Shown here: one piece after another, positions 1 to 5,910 of the stretch
Numbering within the stretch: the first letter of the stretch is position 1
Layout of the letters: each line of letters begins with the position of its first letter
Assembly (NCBI GenBank): GCA_963693635.1
Contig: CAVOBC010000160.1
Span: 1 to 9,972, forward strand
Length of the DNA stretch: 9,972 nucleotides
Reading direction: 5' to 3'
Source of the DNA: CAVOBC01 sp963693635
GTDB taxonomy: Bacteria > Pseudomonadota > Gammaproteobacteria > Pseudomonadales > Azotimanducaceae
Notes under the pieces: generated by a model
Databases searched by the model: none
Seen by the model: the letters and a program-made list of their open reading frames with translations, nothing else
What the model was told of the DNA's origin: nothing
Position numbers and translations under genes: made by a program

Positions 1-426
1 ATCATCAACACGGCATCCATTGGCGCGAAGTCGCTGCGGCCAGGCGTCACACTTTACAACGCGACCAAGGGCGCCGTCATGACGATGACGCGGGGCCTTG
101 CACTTGAGGTGTCCCGGCACAACATTCGAGTTAATGCGGTCTACCCTGTGGCGGCAGAGACCGGGTTCATGAAGGGTGCGATGGGAACGGATGAACTGAC
201 GGACGACGCACGCGGCAACCTCGTCAGCACGATCCCGCGCGGTCGACTGGCTGAGCCGCGAGACATTGCCGCCGCGATCTGCTTCCTGGCGTCCGATGAC
301 GCGGACATGATCACGGGGACCGCGCTCGATGTGGATGGCGGGCGCAGCATCTTACGGTGCCGGATTGCCGCGCTGTCGCGCAGGGAACACCGCGGCACCT
401 TCTTTAGTTCCGTGAAAGGGCTTTAG
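1..426 (+). CDS. SDR family oxidoreductase, C-terminal part (5' end outside window)
   Basis: This is the C-terminal portion of a classical NAD(P)-dependent short-chain dehydrogenase/reductase. The open frame runs in from the window edge, so the Rossmann GxxxGxG and NNAG motifs are missing. Visible parts are the catalytic Ser in NTASIG (residue 6 of the fragment), the Tyr/Lys pair in YNATK (residues 19-23), the helix following it (ALEVSRHNIRVNAVYP) and the usual C-terminal end FLASDDADMITGTALDVDGG. Substrate cannot be told. Most such proteins end within a few residues of the DGG motif. This one carries on for about 27 more, with a basic, low-similarity tail that ends inside a 19-bp tandem duplication, so the original stop may have been lost. 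The family call is secure; the tail is the odd part. Confidence 0.92.
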   Translation: MINTASIGAKSLRPGVTLYNATKGAVMTMTRGLALEVSRHNIRVNAVYPVAAETGFMKGAMGTDELTDDARGNLVSTIPRGRLAEPRDIAAAICFLASDDADMITGTALDVDGGRSILRCRIAALSRREHRGTFFSSVKGL

Positions 427-439
427 TTCCATGAAAGGC
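402..439. repeat. 19-bp tandem duplication at the SDR stop
   Basis: Two adjacent copies of ctttagttccRtgaaaggg (402-420 and 421-439) differ at one internal base (g/a) and at the last base. The second copy supplies the TAG stop of the SDR (424-426), and the first encodes the final residues of its tail. Confidence 0.85.
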
Positions 440-456
440 TGCTTTTTCAGCAGCCT
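436..456. terminator. Hairpin between convergent genes, possible terminator
   Basis: A perfect 8-bp stem, aggctgct (436-443) and agcagcct (449-456), with a 5-nt loop lies between the SDR stop (426, +) and the TTC38-like stop (498, -). No clean T-tract follows on either strand: the + side continues gctagtttcggagttttcg, and the - side ttcatggaac. Its convergent position suits a bidirectional terminator, but intrinsic termination is only a possibility. Confidence 0.4.
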
Positions 457-497
457 GCTAGTTTCGGAGTTTTCGTCTCGGGTTTTCTTATCGGTCG

Positions 498-1760
498 TTA
501 CGACGGGCTCGACCGGTGAAAGTCGGCCAGTTCGGTGAATAGCGCTCGCTGGGTGTGGCTGCCGCCGATTCGGTACAAATCGGTCTCGATCGCGCTCAGG
601 GTTGCCGCCGCTGCGGGCGCGTTACCACGGCCAAGATCGATCAAGGCCCGCGCGAGCGGCAGGCCGACCTGGCGGCATACTTCAGCCTGCGTATCTGTGC
701 GTGCTGACCATTGCTCAAACGATGCCAGCGCGCGTTCAACGACGGGTTGGTCCCGCAGCGCCGCCGGTGCCATCAGGAAATGGATGGCCGTGAAGACAAG
801 TTCCTGGTCCCGGGATCGGGCGGCCGAAATATCCTGCAGGGCGCGCCACCGATCACTTACATCGATCCCGGCCATGTGCAGACGCCACAGCAGGGAAGCG
901 GCGTTGCAGACGTCGAGATAGAAATCATCGCCGATCGGATCGATGAGCCACTCATCGTAGATCGAAAGTGCAGAACCGGCATCGTCATTGCCAAGGTGCA
1001 AAAGCGCGTGGTGCCAGTGCAAGTGGAAGCGAAAGTTGCCGACATCCGCCCATTGATCGAAGTGGGTCTGTAACCAGTCGATGCCAGATTGATATTTCGA
1101 CTGCATCTGGTAGACGTGGGCGACCGCGTGCGTGGCCCAGATATCTTTGGCGTTGTGCGCGAGTGCGCGCTCGCCGAAAGCCTGCGCCTCATCGTAAGCA
1201 CCGGCTTCTTCAAGCCCGAACGCGTACATACCGTACACGTAACCGACGAGTGGGTCGTCATCCGACCAGGCGTCGATCACGCGGGCAACGGACGCTCGCA
1301 TCTCGCTGGAGTCGCCAGCGTAGAAGTGCATGTGATGGGCGGCGCGCAGCGCAATGATGTCATGGGGCCAGGTGCGCAGGATCGACTCATAGATCAGGCT
1401 GGCCTGGCGCGTCTGGTTTCTGCGCCACGCGTCTGCAGCAGCGATGTGCAACTGTTCCCGCGATGTGACGCGTGATGCATCGAGGTCGGCTATCCCGGCA
1501 TCAATCGCTTCCGCAACAGCCGGATTCGCTGCGAGTTTTAACAGACAGACGCGAAAACAGCGTGCCATTAGCATTGCGGGGTCGGCGGCGATGAGTTGGT
1601 CAAGCAGCGTCATGACGTCGCTTGTTGAGCCGAGATAAGCAACCGTGACCGCCTCGAAGGCGTCGATGCTCTCGGGTGAACTCGCCGTGAAGACGAGGCC
1701 GTTTCGGTCCCTGAAGGTGGCTCCGCTTCCAAGCGGGGTAGCCGATTTGTCGATGCTCAT
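498..1760 (-). CDS. TTC38-like tetratricopeptide repeat protein
   Basis: A 420-aa soluble helical-repeat protein without signal peptide or membrane segment. It resembles the TTC38/StaR-like TPR family found in bacteria and animals. The strongest marks are the blocks WATHAVAHVYQMQ (about residues 208-220) and FHLHWHHALLHL (about 245-256), typical of that family, set among helix pairs with TPR spacing such as AGAYDEAQAFGERALAHN. No enzymatic motif is evident; the His-rich blocks are conserved in the family, but their role is not established. I chose the ATG at 1760 (MSIDKS), preceded by ggcgga at about 7 nt. A TTG at 1775 would add five residues. It is the last gene in a run on this strand, 103 nt after the DUF924 stop. 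That spacing leaves room for its own promoter, so operon membership is uncertain. Confidence 0.78.
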   Translation of the reverse strand: MSIDKSATPLGSGATFRDRNGLVFTASSPESIDAFEAVTVAYLGSTSDVMTLLDQLIAADPAMLMARCFRVCLLKLAANPAVAEAIDAGIADLDASRVTSREQLHIAAADAWRRNQTRQASLIYESILRTWPHDIIALRAAHHMHFYAGDSSEMRASVARVIDAWSDDDPLVGYVYGMYAFGLEEAGAYDEAQAFGERALAHNAKDIWATHAVAHVYQMQSKYQSGIDWLQTHFDQWADVGNFRFHLHWHHALLHLGNDDAGSALSIYDEWLIDPIGDDFYLDVCNAASLLWRLHMAGIDVSDRWRALQDISAARSRDQELVFTAIHFLMAPAALRDQPVVERALASFEQWSARTDTQAEVCRQVGLPLARALIDLGRGNAPAAAATLSAIETDLYRIGGSHTQRALFTELADFHRSSPS

Positions 1761-1863
1761 AATCGCATCCGCCAATGTCGTTTATTTTCATTCTTTGGGG
1801 GCACTTGCGTCCCCCTGCTGCCCGCTGTCGAGATTGGCCGACCGCGGATTTGTTGGCAAGGGC

Positions 1864-2583
1864 TCACTGACCATGCCGGGGTGCATGGCTGAGATATGCA
1901 AGCTCAGTCGGGGTCGATGTCCGGCCAAGCGCGGCGTTGCGGTGGGGAAAGCGACCAAAGCGCCGGATGACATCGCGATGCCGGACCGCGCTGTCGGCGT
2001 GTTGCGCAAAGAAGCGCCGCCATTCCTCGGGCGAGCCCATTCGCGCTTCATCGTGGGGAGTTACGTCTGACGGTGGGTTGATCAGGCGCTCAAAGAGGCT
2101 GACGGCGCGCGCCTGCAGGCCGAGATCCTCTGCATGGTGAAAGGGATGGAACAGAAAGAGACGACCGTAGCGACTCAGCTGCTTCTCATAGCCGCTTGCG
2201 AGGGCATGTTCCGCGACGCCGCGGGCACGGGCGTCGTTGCCGAAGGCGCGCGCATCGCCGCGATGGAGATTGCGTGAAAACTGGTCGAGTAGGATCGCGA
2301 GAGCCAGGCTGCCCTCAGCCGTCGTCGACCATGCCGTGAGGAATCCACCTGCGGCACGTTCGTGGAGTGCGCCAAACCGCGCCCGTATTTCCTCGTCAAA
2401 CGACGGGTCGCTTTGGTACCAGCGCGCCTTCCTGGCGGCGAAGGTCGCCGCGTCCGGAAATGGCCCGGTCTGCCGGTCGGCAAGCCGGTCGGTAGGTAGG
2501 TCGGCAAGTGGATCGGAAAGAGGGTCGGTAAAGGCCCCACCGATCCAGAATTCGATGACCTCACGAATCTCGTTGGTTGGCAG
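1864..2583 (-). CDS. DUF924 family protein with apparent CTG start
   Basis: A DUF924 protein, a helical family of unknown biochemical role common in proteobacteria. Family blocks in order: REVIEFWIGG near the N-terminus, RWYQSDPSFDEEIRARFG (54-71), ILLDQFSRNLHRG (97-109; usual form LLLDQFPRNIFRG), HPFHHAEDL (146-154) and RRFGRFPHRNAALGR (207-221). The frame is open from a TAA near 2616, but between there and the conserved FW it contains no ATG, GTG or TTG. The next ATG in frame is codon 182, far too late. A CTG at 2583-2581 would give a normal family N-terminus (PTNEIREVIEFW) and 239 aa. It overlaps the yhhQ end by 23 nt, so translation by coupling from yhhQ is plausible. No strong Shine-Dalgarno is seen. 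An insertion at residues 19-38 is made of four-residue repeats. The family is certain; the start is inferred. A sequencing error at the start cannot be excluded. Confidence 0.9.
   Translation of the reverse strand: MPTNEIREVIEFWIGGAFTDPLSDPLADLPTDRLADRQTGPFPDAATFAARKARWYQSDPSFDEEIRARFGALHERAAGGFLTAWSTTAEGSLALAILLDQFSRNLHRGDARAFGNDARARGVAEHALASGYEKQLSRYGRLFLFHPFHHAEDLGLQARAVSLFERLINPPSDVTPHDEARMGSPEEWRRFFAQHADSAVRHRDVIRRFGRFPHRNAALGRTSTPTELAYLSHAPRHGQ
2475..2534. repeat. 12-bp tandem repeat, five units, within DUF924 gene
   Basis: Five adjacent 12-bp units (2475-2486, 2487-2498, 2499-2510, 2511-2522, 2523-2534) share the + strand pattern ggtcggYaagKg. On the coding strand they give the tetrapeptide series TDPL, SDPL, ADLP, TDRL, ADRQ. 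The period is a multiple of three, so the reading frame is kept. Confidence 0.88.
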
Positions 2584-3352
2584 GCTTGCTGATATGGTCG
2601 AGGTCCTCGTCGGTTAATTCGAGATAACGCTTTAGATAGCGCACGCCCAGGTAAAACGGCACGGTGTCAAGGAGAGCAACCATCAGTTTAAAGAGATAGT
2701 TGTCTCGCATCAGGCTCAGCATCTGCGCCGTGCCCATGTTGCCTGCGAGCCAGGACGCGCCAAAGGTGACGGTGATTACCATAAATGAGTCGACGCCCTG
2801 ACTGATGAGCGTGCTGCCGTTGTTGCGCAGCCAAAGATGTTTGCCGCCGGTCAGATTGCGCCAGAAGTGAAACATAAAGACATCGCAGTACTGGGCCGCG
2901 ATGTACGCCATCATGGACGCGAAGACCGCGCCCGACGTGGTGGCGTAGAGCAACGTGAACATCTCGACCGAGCCGGAAACCGACGATCCGTCGGGCAGTG
3001 CCACGTCCTGGGAGAGATGCAGGACCTGCCACGGCGGCTGTAAAGCGACATCCACCGACGCCATTTGTTGGGCCAGCCACATCGTTCCGAGGATGAAAAA
3101 GTTGAGGATCAGCCCGACTGTGACCATGAAGTTGGCACGCGCCCGCCCATATAGCTCGCTGACAAGGTCGGTACACAGGAACGTCAGCGGGTAGGGCAGC
3201 ACGCCGACGGCGAGACTCATCGGACCGAGTTCGATGAAGCGAGTAATACCGATGAGATTCAGCATCGTCATCGCGCACAGGAAGAGTCCGGCAAGGACCA
3301 GAAAGACCCGTTCCCGCCGTTCGCGGATTTGCGGTGTTGGTTCTGTTGTCAT
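2561..3352 (-). CDS. yhhQ: Queuosine precursor transporter (YhhQ/VUT family, DUF165)
   Basis: An inner-membrane transporter of the YhhQ family, which imports queuosine precursors (queuine/preQ0/preQ1, depending on the member) for tRNA wobble-base modification. It has 263 aa with about six hydrophobic segments (roughly 16-38, 44-60, 74-98, 135-155, 188-204, 220-240). The family signatures are TDLVSELYGRARA (61-73) and LTGGKHLWLRNNGSTLISQ (167-185). It is somewhat longer than E. coli YhhQ because of a periplasmic or cytoplasmic loop at about 98-130. The ATG at 3352 is preceded by ggagaagg at about 8 nt. It starts 29 nt after the SDR stop, and its last 23 nt overlap the DUF924 gene, which indicates one operon. 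Its place beside a PTPS/QueD-family gene fits queuosine or pterin metabolism. Confidence 0.93.
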   Translation of the reverse strand: MTTEPTPQIRERRERVFLVLAGLFLCAMTMLNLIGITRFIELGPMSLAVGVLPYPLTFLCTDLVSELYGRARANFMVTVGLILNFFILGTMWLAQQMASVDVALQPPWQVLHLSQDVALPDGSSVSGSVEMFTLLYATTSGAVFASMMAYIAAQYCDVFMFHFWRNLTGGKHLWLRNNGSTLISQGVDSFMVITVTFGASWLAGNMGTAQMLSLMRDNYLFKLMVALLDTVPFYLGVRYLKRYLELTDEDLDHISKPANQRDS

Positions 3353-3381
3353 GAGCGCTGCCTTCTCCCGAAGTGGGTGGT

Positions 3382-4083
3382 TCAGTGTTCGACCTGGCCG
3401 AGATTTGCGTGCAACACTGCCCCATTGATAACGGGGTTGGTTGCCGCAAAACCGATCGTCGCTGCAATTTCATCGCTATCGATAAGGCGGTTAAAGGTCG
3501 ACATACCCGCAATACTCGCAAGTACCGACGCATCCTCGCCGATGTGCACCCGCAGCATCTCGGTGTCGGTGAATCCGGGGCAGACGCAGCACGTGTGAAT
3601 GCCGGTACCGGCCAGGTCCTGACACGTCGCGCGCATCATGCCGATGAGAGCGTGCTTGCTGACGACGTAGCTGTAGGTACCCGGCACCGCCTTCTCAGCG
3701 AGTGTCGAGCCGATGTAAATAACGCTTGAACCGGCTTGCATGCGCGGGATCAGGGCCTGGTTGAGGATGTGCGGCGCAACCACGTTCAGGCGCAGGACCG
3801 CCTCGAAGTCGGCGGATGCCGTCGCGCCGGCGGTGTCGTTGGTCATTACCGCCGCGTTGTGCACAACACAGATTGGGTGACTGGCATCAACGAGCGATGC
3901 AATGCGCTCGTTCACTCGGTCTTCGGCGTCGGCAACCGTGAGGTCCAGCGCCTCGTTTTCGACCCGCGCGTCCGGTGCCGGGCTTCGGGAAAAGTTGATC
4001 ACGCGATAGCCATTGTCGAGAAACCAGCGCGCCGCTGCGAGGCCGATGCCTTTGCTTGCCCCGGTAATGATCGCGGTTTTCAT
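3382..4083 (-). CDS. SDR family oxidoreductase coupled to the PTPS-like gene
   Basis: A complete 233-aa short-chain dehydrogenase/reductase. Motifs: cofactor loop TGASKGIG (7-14), HNAA (75-78; NNAG variant), catalytic Ser126 in YIGST, Tyr139 and Lys143 in YVVSK, and CVCPGFTDTEM after the active site. The C-terminus ends in HANLGQVEH rather than the usual DGG, which marks a distinct subgroup. The ATG at 4083 sits inside the last codons of the PTPS-like gene (ATGA overlap), with aaaggacgg upstream as ribosome site, so the two are almost certainly translationally coupled. An extra 8-codon upstream extension from an alternative start at 4107 is less likely. A partner of PTPS in this position could reduce the PTPS product, as sepiapterin reductase or FolM do in other pathways. 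That is inference from context; the substrate is not visible in the sequence. Confidence 0.92.
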   Translation of the reverse strand: MKTAIITGASKGIGLAAARWFLDNGYRVINFSRSPAPDARVENEALDLTVADAEDRVNERIASLVDASHPICVVHNAAVMTNDTAGATASADFEAVLRLNVVAPHILNQALIPRMQAGSSVIYIGSTLAEKAVPGTYSYVVSKHALIGMMRATCQDLAGTGIHTCCVCPGFTDTEMLRVHIGEDASVLASIAGMSTFNRLIDSDEIAATIGFAATNPVINGAVLHANLGQVEH

Positions 4084-4592
4084 TGGAAGCCGTCCTTTGC
4101 AGTCCACGTTGCAGCCCCGGTCTGACCGGGGCTGGACGAAACCTTGATGGTCAGAGAAGCGAGGTCCCGATTCTGCATCTCGTCGGCCGCGACGACGCGT
4201 TTCAGGAAGTGATGCGAGAGTTCCTCGACGGTGGTGTTGGTGACATCGAGGATGAGAACGTCCCGATGCAGAAACGGCAGTCGCTCGCCGTTGAAGGTTG
4301 CGACGATGTAGTCGCCCTCATCATTCACGGTGAGATAGGGCGATCGGGCCGGGAGCACGGTCTTCTCATCGAGGCCGTCGCAAAGCGCTTTCAAGAGGCG
4401 CTTGATAATGCCGTAGTCGAACGTGAGTCCGTTCTCATAGACCGCAGCGGTGAGATCACACTGCACCTGAAAGTTGTGTCCGTGCAGATCTTCGCGCTCG
4501 GTGGCGGAGAAGATCGTGAAGTGCGCGATGGAGAAGTTCATCGCCTGCTTGTCGATCTCGATGCGACCGTATCGGGCAGCGGGAGTAGCCAT
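4080..4592 (-). CDS. PTPS/QueD superfamily protein (6-pyruvoyltetrahydropterin synthase-like), ExxHGH type
   Basis: A 170-aa T-fold protein of COG0720. The zinc ligands His24 (FSIAHF), His37 and His39 (LHGHNF) are present, as are the FDYGIIKR segment (58-65), the LDEKTVLPA loop and DVTNTTVEELSHHF (116-129). QueD and eukaryotic PTPS carry a catalytic Cys a few residues before HGH. Here the sequence is TEREDLHGH, with no Cys but an Glu in the ExxHGH arrangement (Glu34). This arrangement is described for PTPS-III, which can replace FolB in folate synthesis. The C-terminal strand reads KVSSSPGQTG, where the family normally has the pterin-anchoring Glu (for example YET or EET), so that residue also appears absent. 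Start chosen at ATG 4592, about 21 nt downstream of the predicted transcription start; a TTG at 4643 would lie within the promoter. First gene of the operon. The fold is certain; the reaction is open. Confidence 0.88.
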   Translation of the reverse strand: MATPAARYGRIEIDKQAMNFSIAHFTIFSATEREDLHGHNFQVQCDLTAAVYENGLTFDYGIIKRLLKALCDGLDEKTVLPARSPYLTVNDEGDYIVATFNGERLPFLHRDVLILDVTNTTVEELSHHFLKRVVAADEMQNRDLASLTIKVSSSPGQTGAATWTAKDGFQ

Positions 4593-4619
4593 GAAATGCC
4601 CGGTGGCTAAAAGCTGCCG

Positions 4620-4648
4620 ATCATAGCGACGGGTGGGGGCCAAGTCAC
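4620..4648 (-). promoter_or_regulatory. Sigma-70-like promoter of the PTPS-SDR-yhhQ operon
   Basis: On the - strand, gtgact (4648-4643; 4 of 6 match to TTGACA) is followed after exactly 17 nt by tatgat (4625-4620; 5 of 6 match to TATAAT). Transcription would start near 4613, leaving a leader of about 21 nt before the ATG at 4592. Confidence 0.55.
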
Positions 4649-4663
4649 GTCGTGCGGCCGCGC

Positions 4664-4669
4664 TATACT
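4664..4669 (+). promoter_or_regulatory. Probable -10 box of the divergent SDR gene
   Basis: tatact (5 of 6 match to TATAAT) lies 25 nt before the SDR ATG, followed by a T-rich stretch. The best -35 at acceptable spacing, aagtca (4642-4647), is weak and shares bases with the -35 of the opposite promoter, so the two may compete. Confidence 0.4.
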
Positions 4670-4694
4670 CGGTCCTTTTTTCGCAGGATCACCC

Positions 4695-5471
4695 ATGACT
4701 CTTTCGCGTCTCAGTCGTTCGATAGCCGGCCGCATCGCCATCGTGACCGGTGCCGCCAGCGGGATGGGCCGAGCGACAGCGCATCTGTTTGCGGACGAGG
4801 GGGCGCGCGTCGCATGTATCGACATCAATTCAGAGCCCCTTGATATGGTTGTTGGCGAGATAACGGCCGACGGAGGTGAGGCGAAGGGTTGGGTGCTGGA
4901 CCTCGCGGATGCATCGGCGATCGGCACCACGATCAACGACATTGCCGATCACTTTGGCGGCATCGACATTCTGGTTAACAACGCCGGCATATCCCGGGGT
5001 GGCGGGATCGACAGCGACGACTATGTGCAAGCATGGAACGAGGTCATCGCCGTCGTCCTGACCGCCCACACCCACACCATCCGGGCGAGCCTGCCGTATC
5101 TGCGCAAATCGACGGCGGCGCGCATCGTCAACATCGCGTCCACCGAGGGCTTTGGTGCGACGAAATTCGGCAGCCCCTATACAGCGGCAAAGACCGGCGT
5201 GATCGGCCTTACGCGCTCGCTCGCCGTGGAACTGGGGTCTGAGGGAATAACCGTCAATTGCATCTGTCCCGGCCCCATCCGCACGGGAATGACCGACCAG
5301 ATCAGCGAGGAGCACAAGGCTATCTTTGCCCGGCGGCGCACTGCGCTCTTGCGGTACGGCGAGCCGGAGGAGGTTGCGCACGGCACGCTCTCGCTGGTTT
5401 TGCCAGCAGCGCAGTACATAACGGGTGTTGCGCTCCCGGTCGACGGGGGCCTGACCGTCAGGAATGCGTAG
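4695..5471 (+). CDS. Classical SDR family oxidoreductase
   Basis: A complete 258-aa NAD(P)-dependent short-chain dehydrogenase. Motifs in order: TGAASGMG cofactor loop (18-25), CIDIN at the end of beta-2 with an acidic residue that favours NAD(H) over NADP(H), NNAG (95-98), catalytic Ser149 in NIAST, Tyr162 and Lys166 in YTAAK, CPGPIRTGM (191-199), and C-terminal ITGVALPVDGG. ATG at 4695 is preceded by agga at about 6-7 nt. It is transcribed divergently from the PTPS operon through a short shared control region. Substrate unknown; the fold resembles 3-oxoacyl-ACP reductase/glucose dehydrogenase-type family members, which are commonly over-annotated. It is a different subgroup from the SDR at 3382-4083, which lacks the DGG end. 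Confidence 0.94.
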   Translation: MTLSRLSRSIAGRIAIVTGAASGMGRATAHLFADEGARVACIDINSEPLDMVVGEITADGGEAKGWVLDLADASAIGTTINDIADHFGGIDILVNNAGISRGGGIDSDDYVQAWNEVIAVVLTAHTHTIRASLPYLRKSTAARIVNIASTEGFGATKFGSPYTAAKTGVIGLTRSLAVELGSEGITVNCICPGPIRTGMTDQISEEHKAIFARRRTALLRYGEPEEVAHGTLSLVLPAAQYITGVALPVDGGLTVRNA

Positions 5472-5486
5472 ATGAGCACCGCTCAT
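5472..5486. terminator. Small hairpin right after the SDR stop
   Basis: atgagc-acc-gctcat gives a perfect 6-bp stem with a 3-nt loop beginning one base after the TAG. Only three Ts follow, so it is a weak intrinsic terminator at best. Confidence 0.3.
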
Positions 5487-5568
5487 TTGCCCTCGGGACC
5501 GATCAGCGGGGCTTGATGGCGGCGTTTGCGTTTTTGGGTTGCTCATCGCAGCGGTCCCCGGTCGGTGA

Positions 5569-5910
5569 TCAACGCTTCCGCTTCCCAGCACCGGCAGCCG
5601 CTGATGCGCGCCAGGCCTTGCTTGCTAGACGATGGTGCTGGACCTCGAATGTCTTCTGTGGTCCGACCGCTCGCGGTGGAACGTGCGCTGTGGGATGCCT
5701 GATCCGGCGAGACAGCTCGCGCCGTGGTTGCGGCGGTAGCGCCTCGACGCCGATTCGCCCGACGAGTTTGTACGGCTCGTCAACGTAGCGCAGATAGCGG
5801 CATTTCCGTCGGGCGCTCGGAGCTTTGAGCCCGCCTGTTCGGTCTAATGCTTGGCAGGTTGGCATGGTGCGAGCCTCGTTGCGCCAATACTCGAAGGGAC
5901 GTAGATTCAC
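5569..5910 (-). CDS. Uncertain ORF downstream of the sialidase-like gene
   Basis: This open frame (113 codons) begins with GTG at 5910, immediately after the sialidase stop, and is the only candidate in the 5472-5910 gap. The predicted protein is rich in Arg and Pro, with a segment KCRYLRYVDEPYKLVGRIG that looks somewhat protein-like, but I recognise no family. Overlapping frames on both strands are also open, as expected by chance in GC-rich DNA, and there is no ribosome site of its own beyond the adjoining stop. It could be a decayed gene or non-coding. The remainder of the gap (5487-5568) shows nothing I can name. Confidence 0.2.
   Translation of the reverse strand: MNLRPFEYWRNEARTMPTCQALDRTGGLKAPSARRKCRYLRYVDEPYKLVGRIGVEALPPQPRRELSRRIRHPTAHVPPRAVGPQKTFEVQHHRLASKAWRASAAAGAGKRKR

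Noticed and set aside
1793..1811. Terminator hairpin between DUF924 and the TTC38-like gene
   Set aside because: The ggggg/ccccc arms flank a 9-nt loop with no T-run on the transcribed strand, so it is unlikely to stop transcription.
2561..2583. Programmed +1 frameshift fusing YhhQ to DUF924
   Set aside because: The geometry is +1, but no slippery codon or stimulatory Shine-Dalgarno typical of such sites is seen before the TGA; coupled CTG initiation is simpler.
2688..3533. Long open frame on the - strand overlapping yhhQ and the SDR end
   Set aside because: Its product is Arg/Pro-rich without domain features, while yhhQ in another frame carries all family signatures.
4830..5591. 253-codon frame antisense to the divergent SDR
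   Set aside because: The + strand SDR has every catalytic motif; the antisense product is Arg/Gly/Asp-rich with no family marks.
5487..5910. Insertion-sequence remnant
   Set aside because: No transposase motifs, terminal inverted repeats or target duplications could be found.
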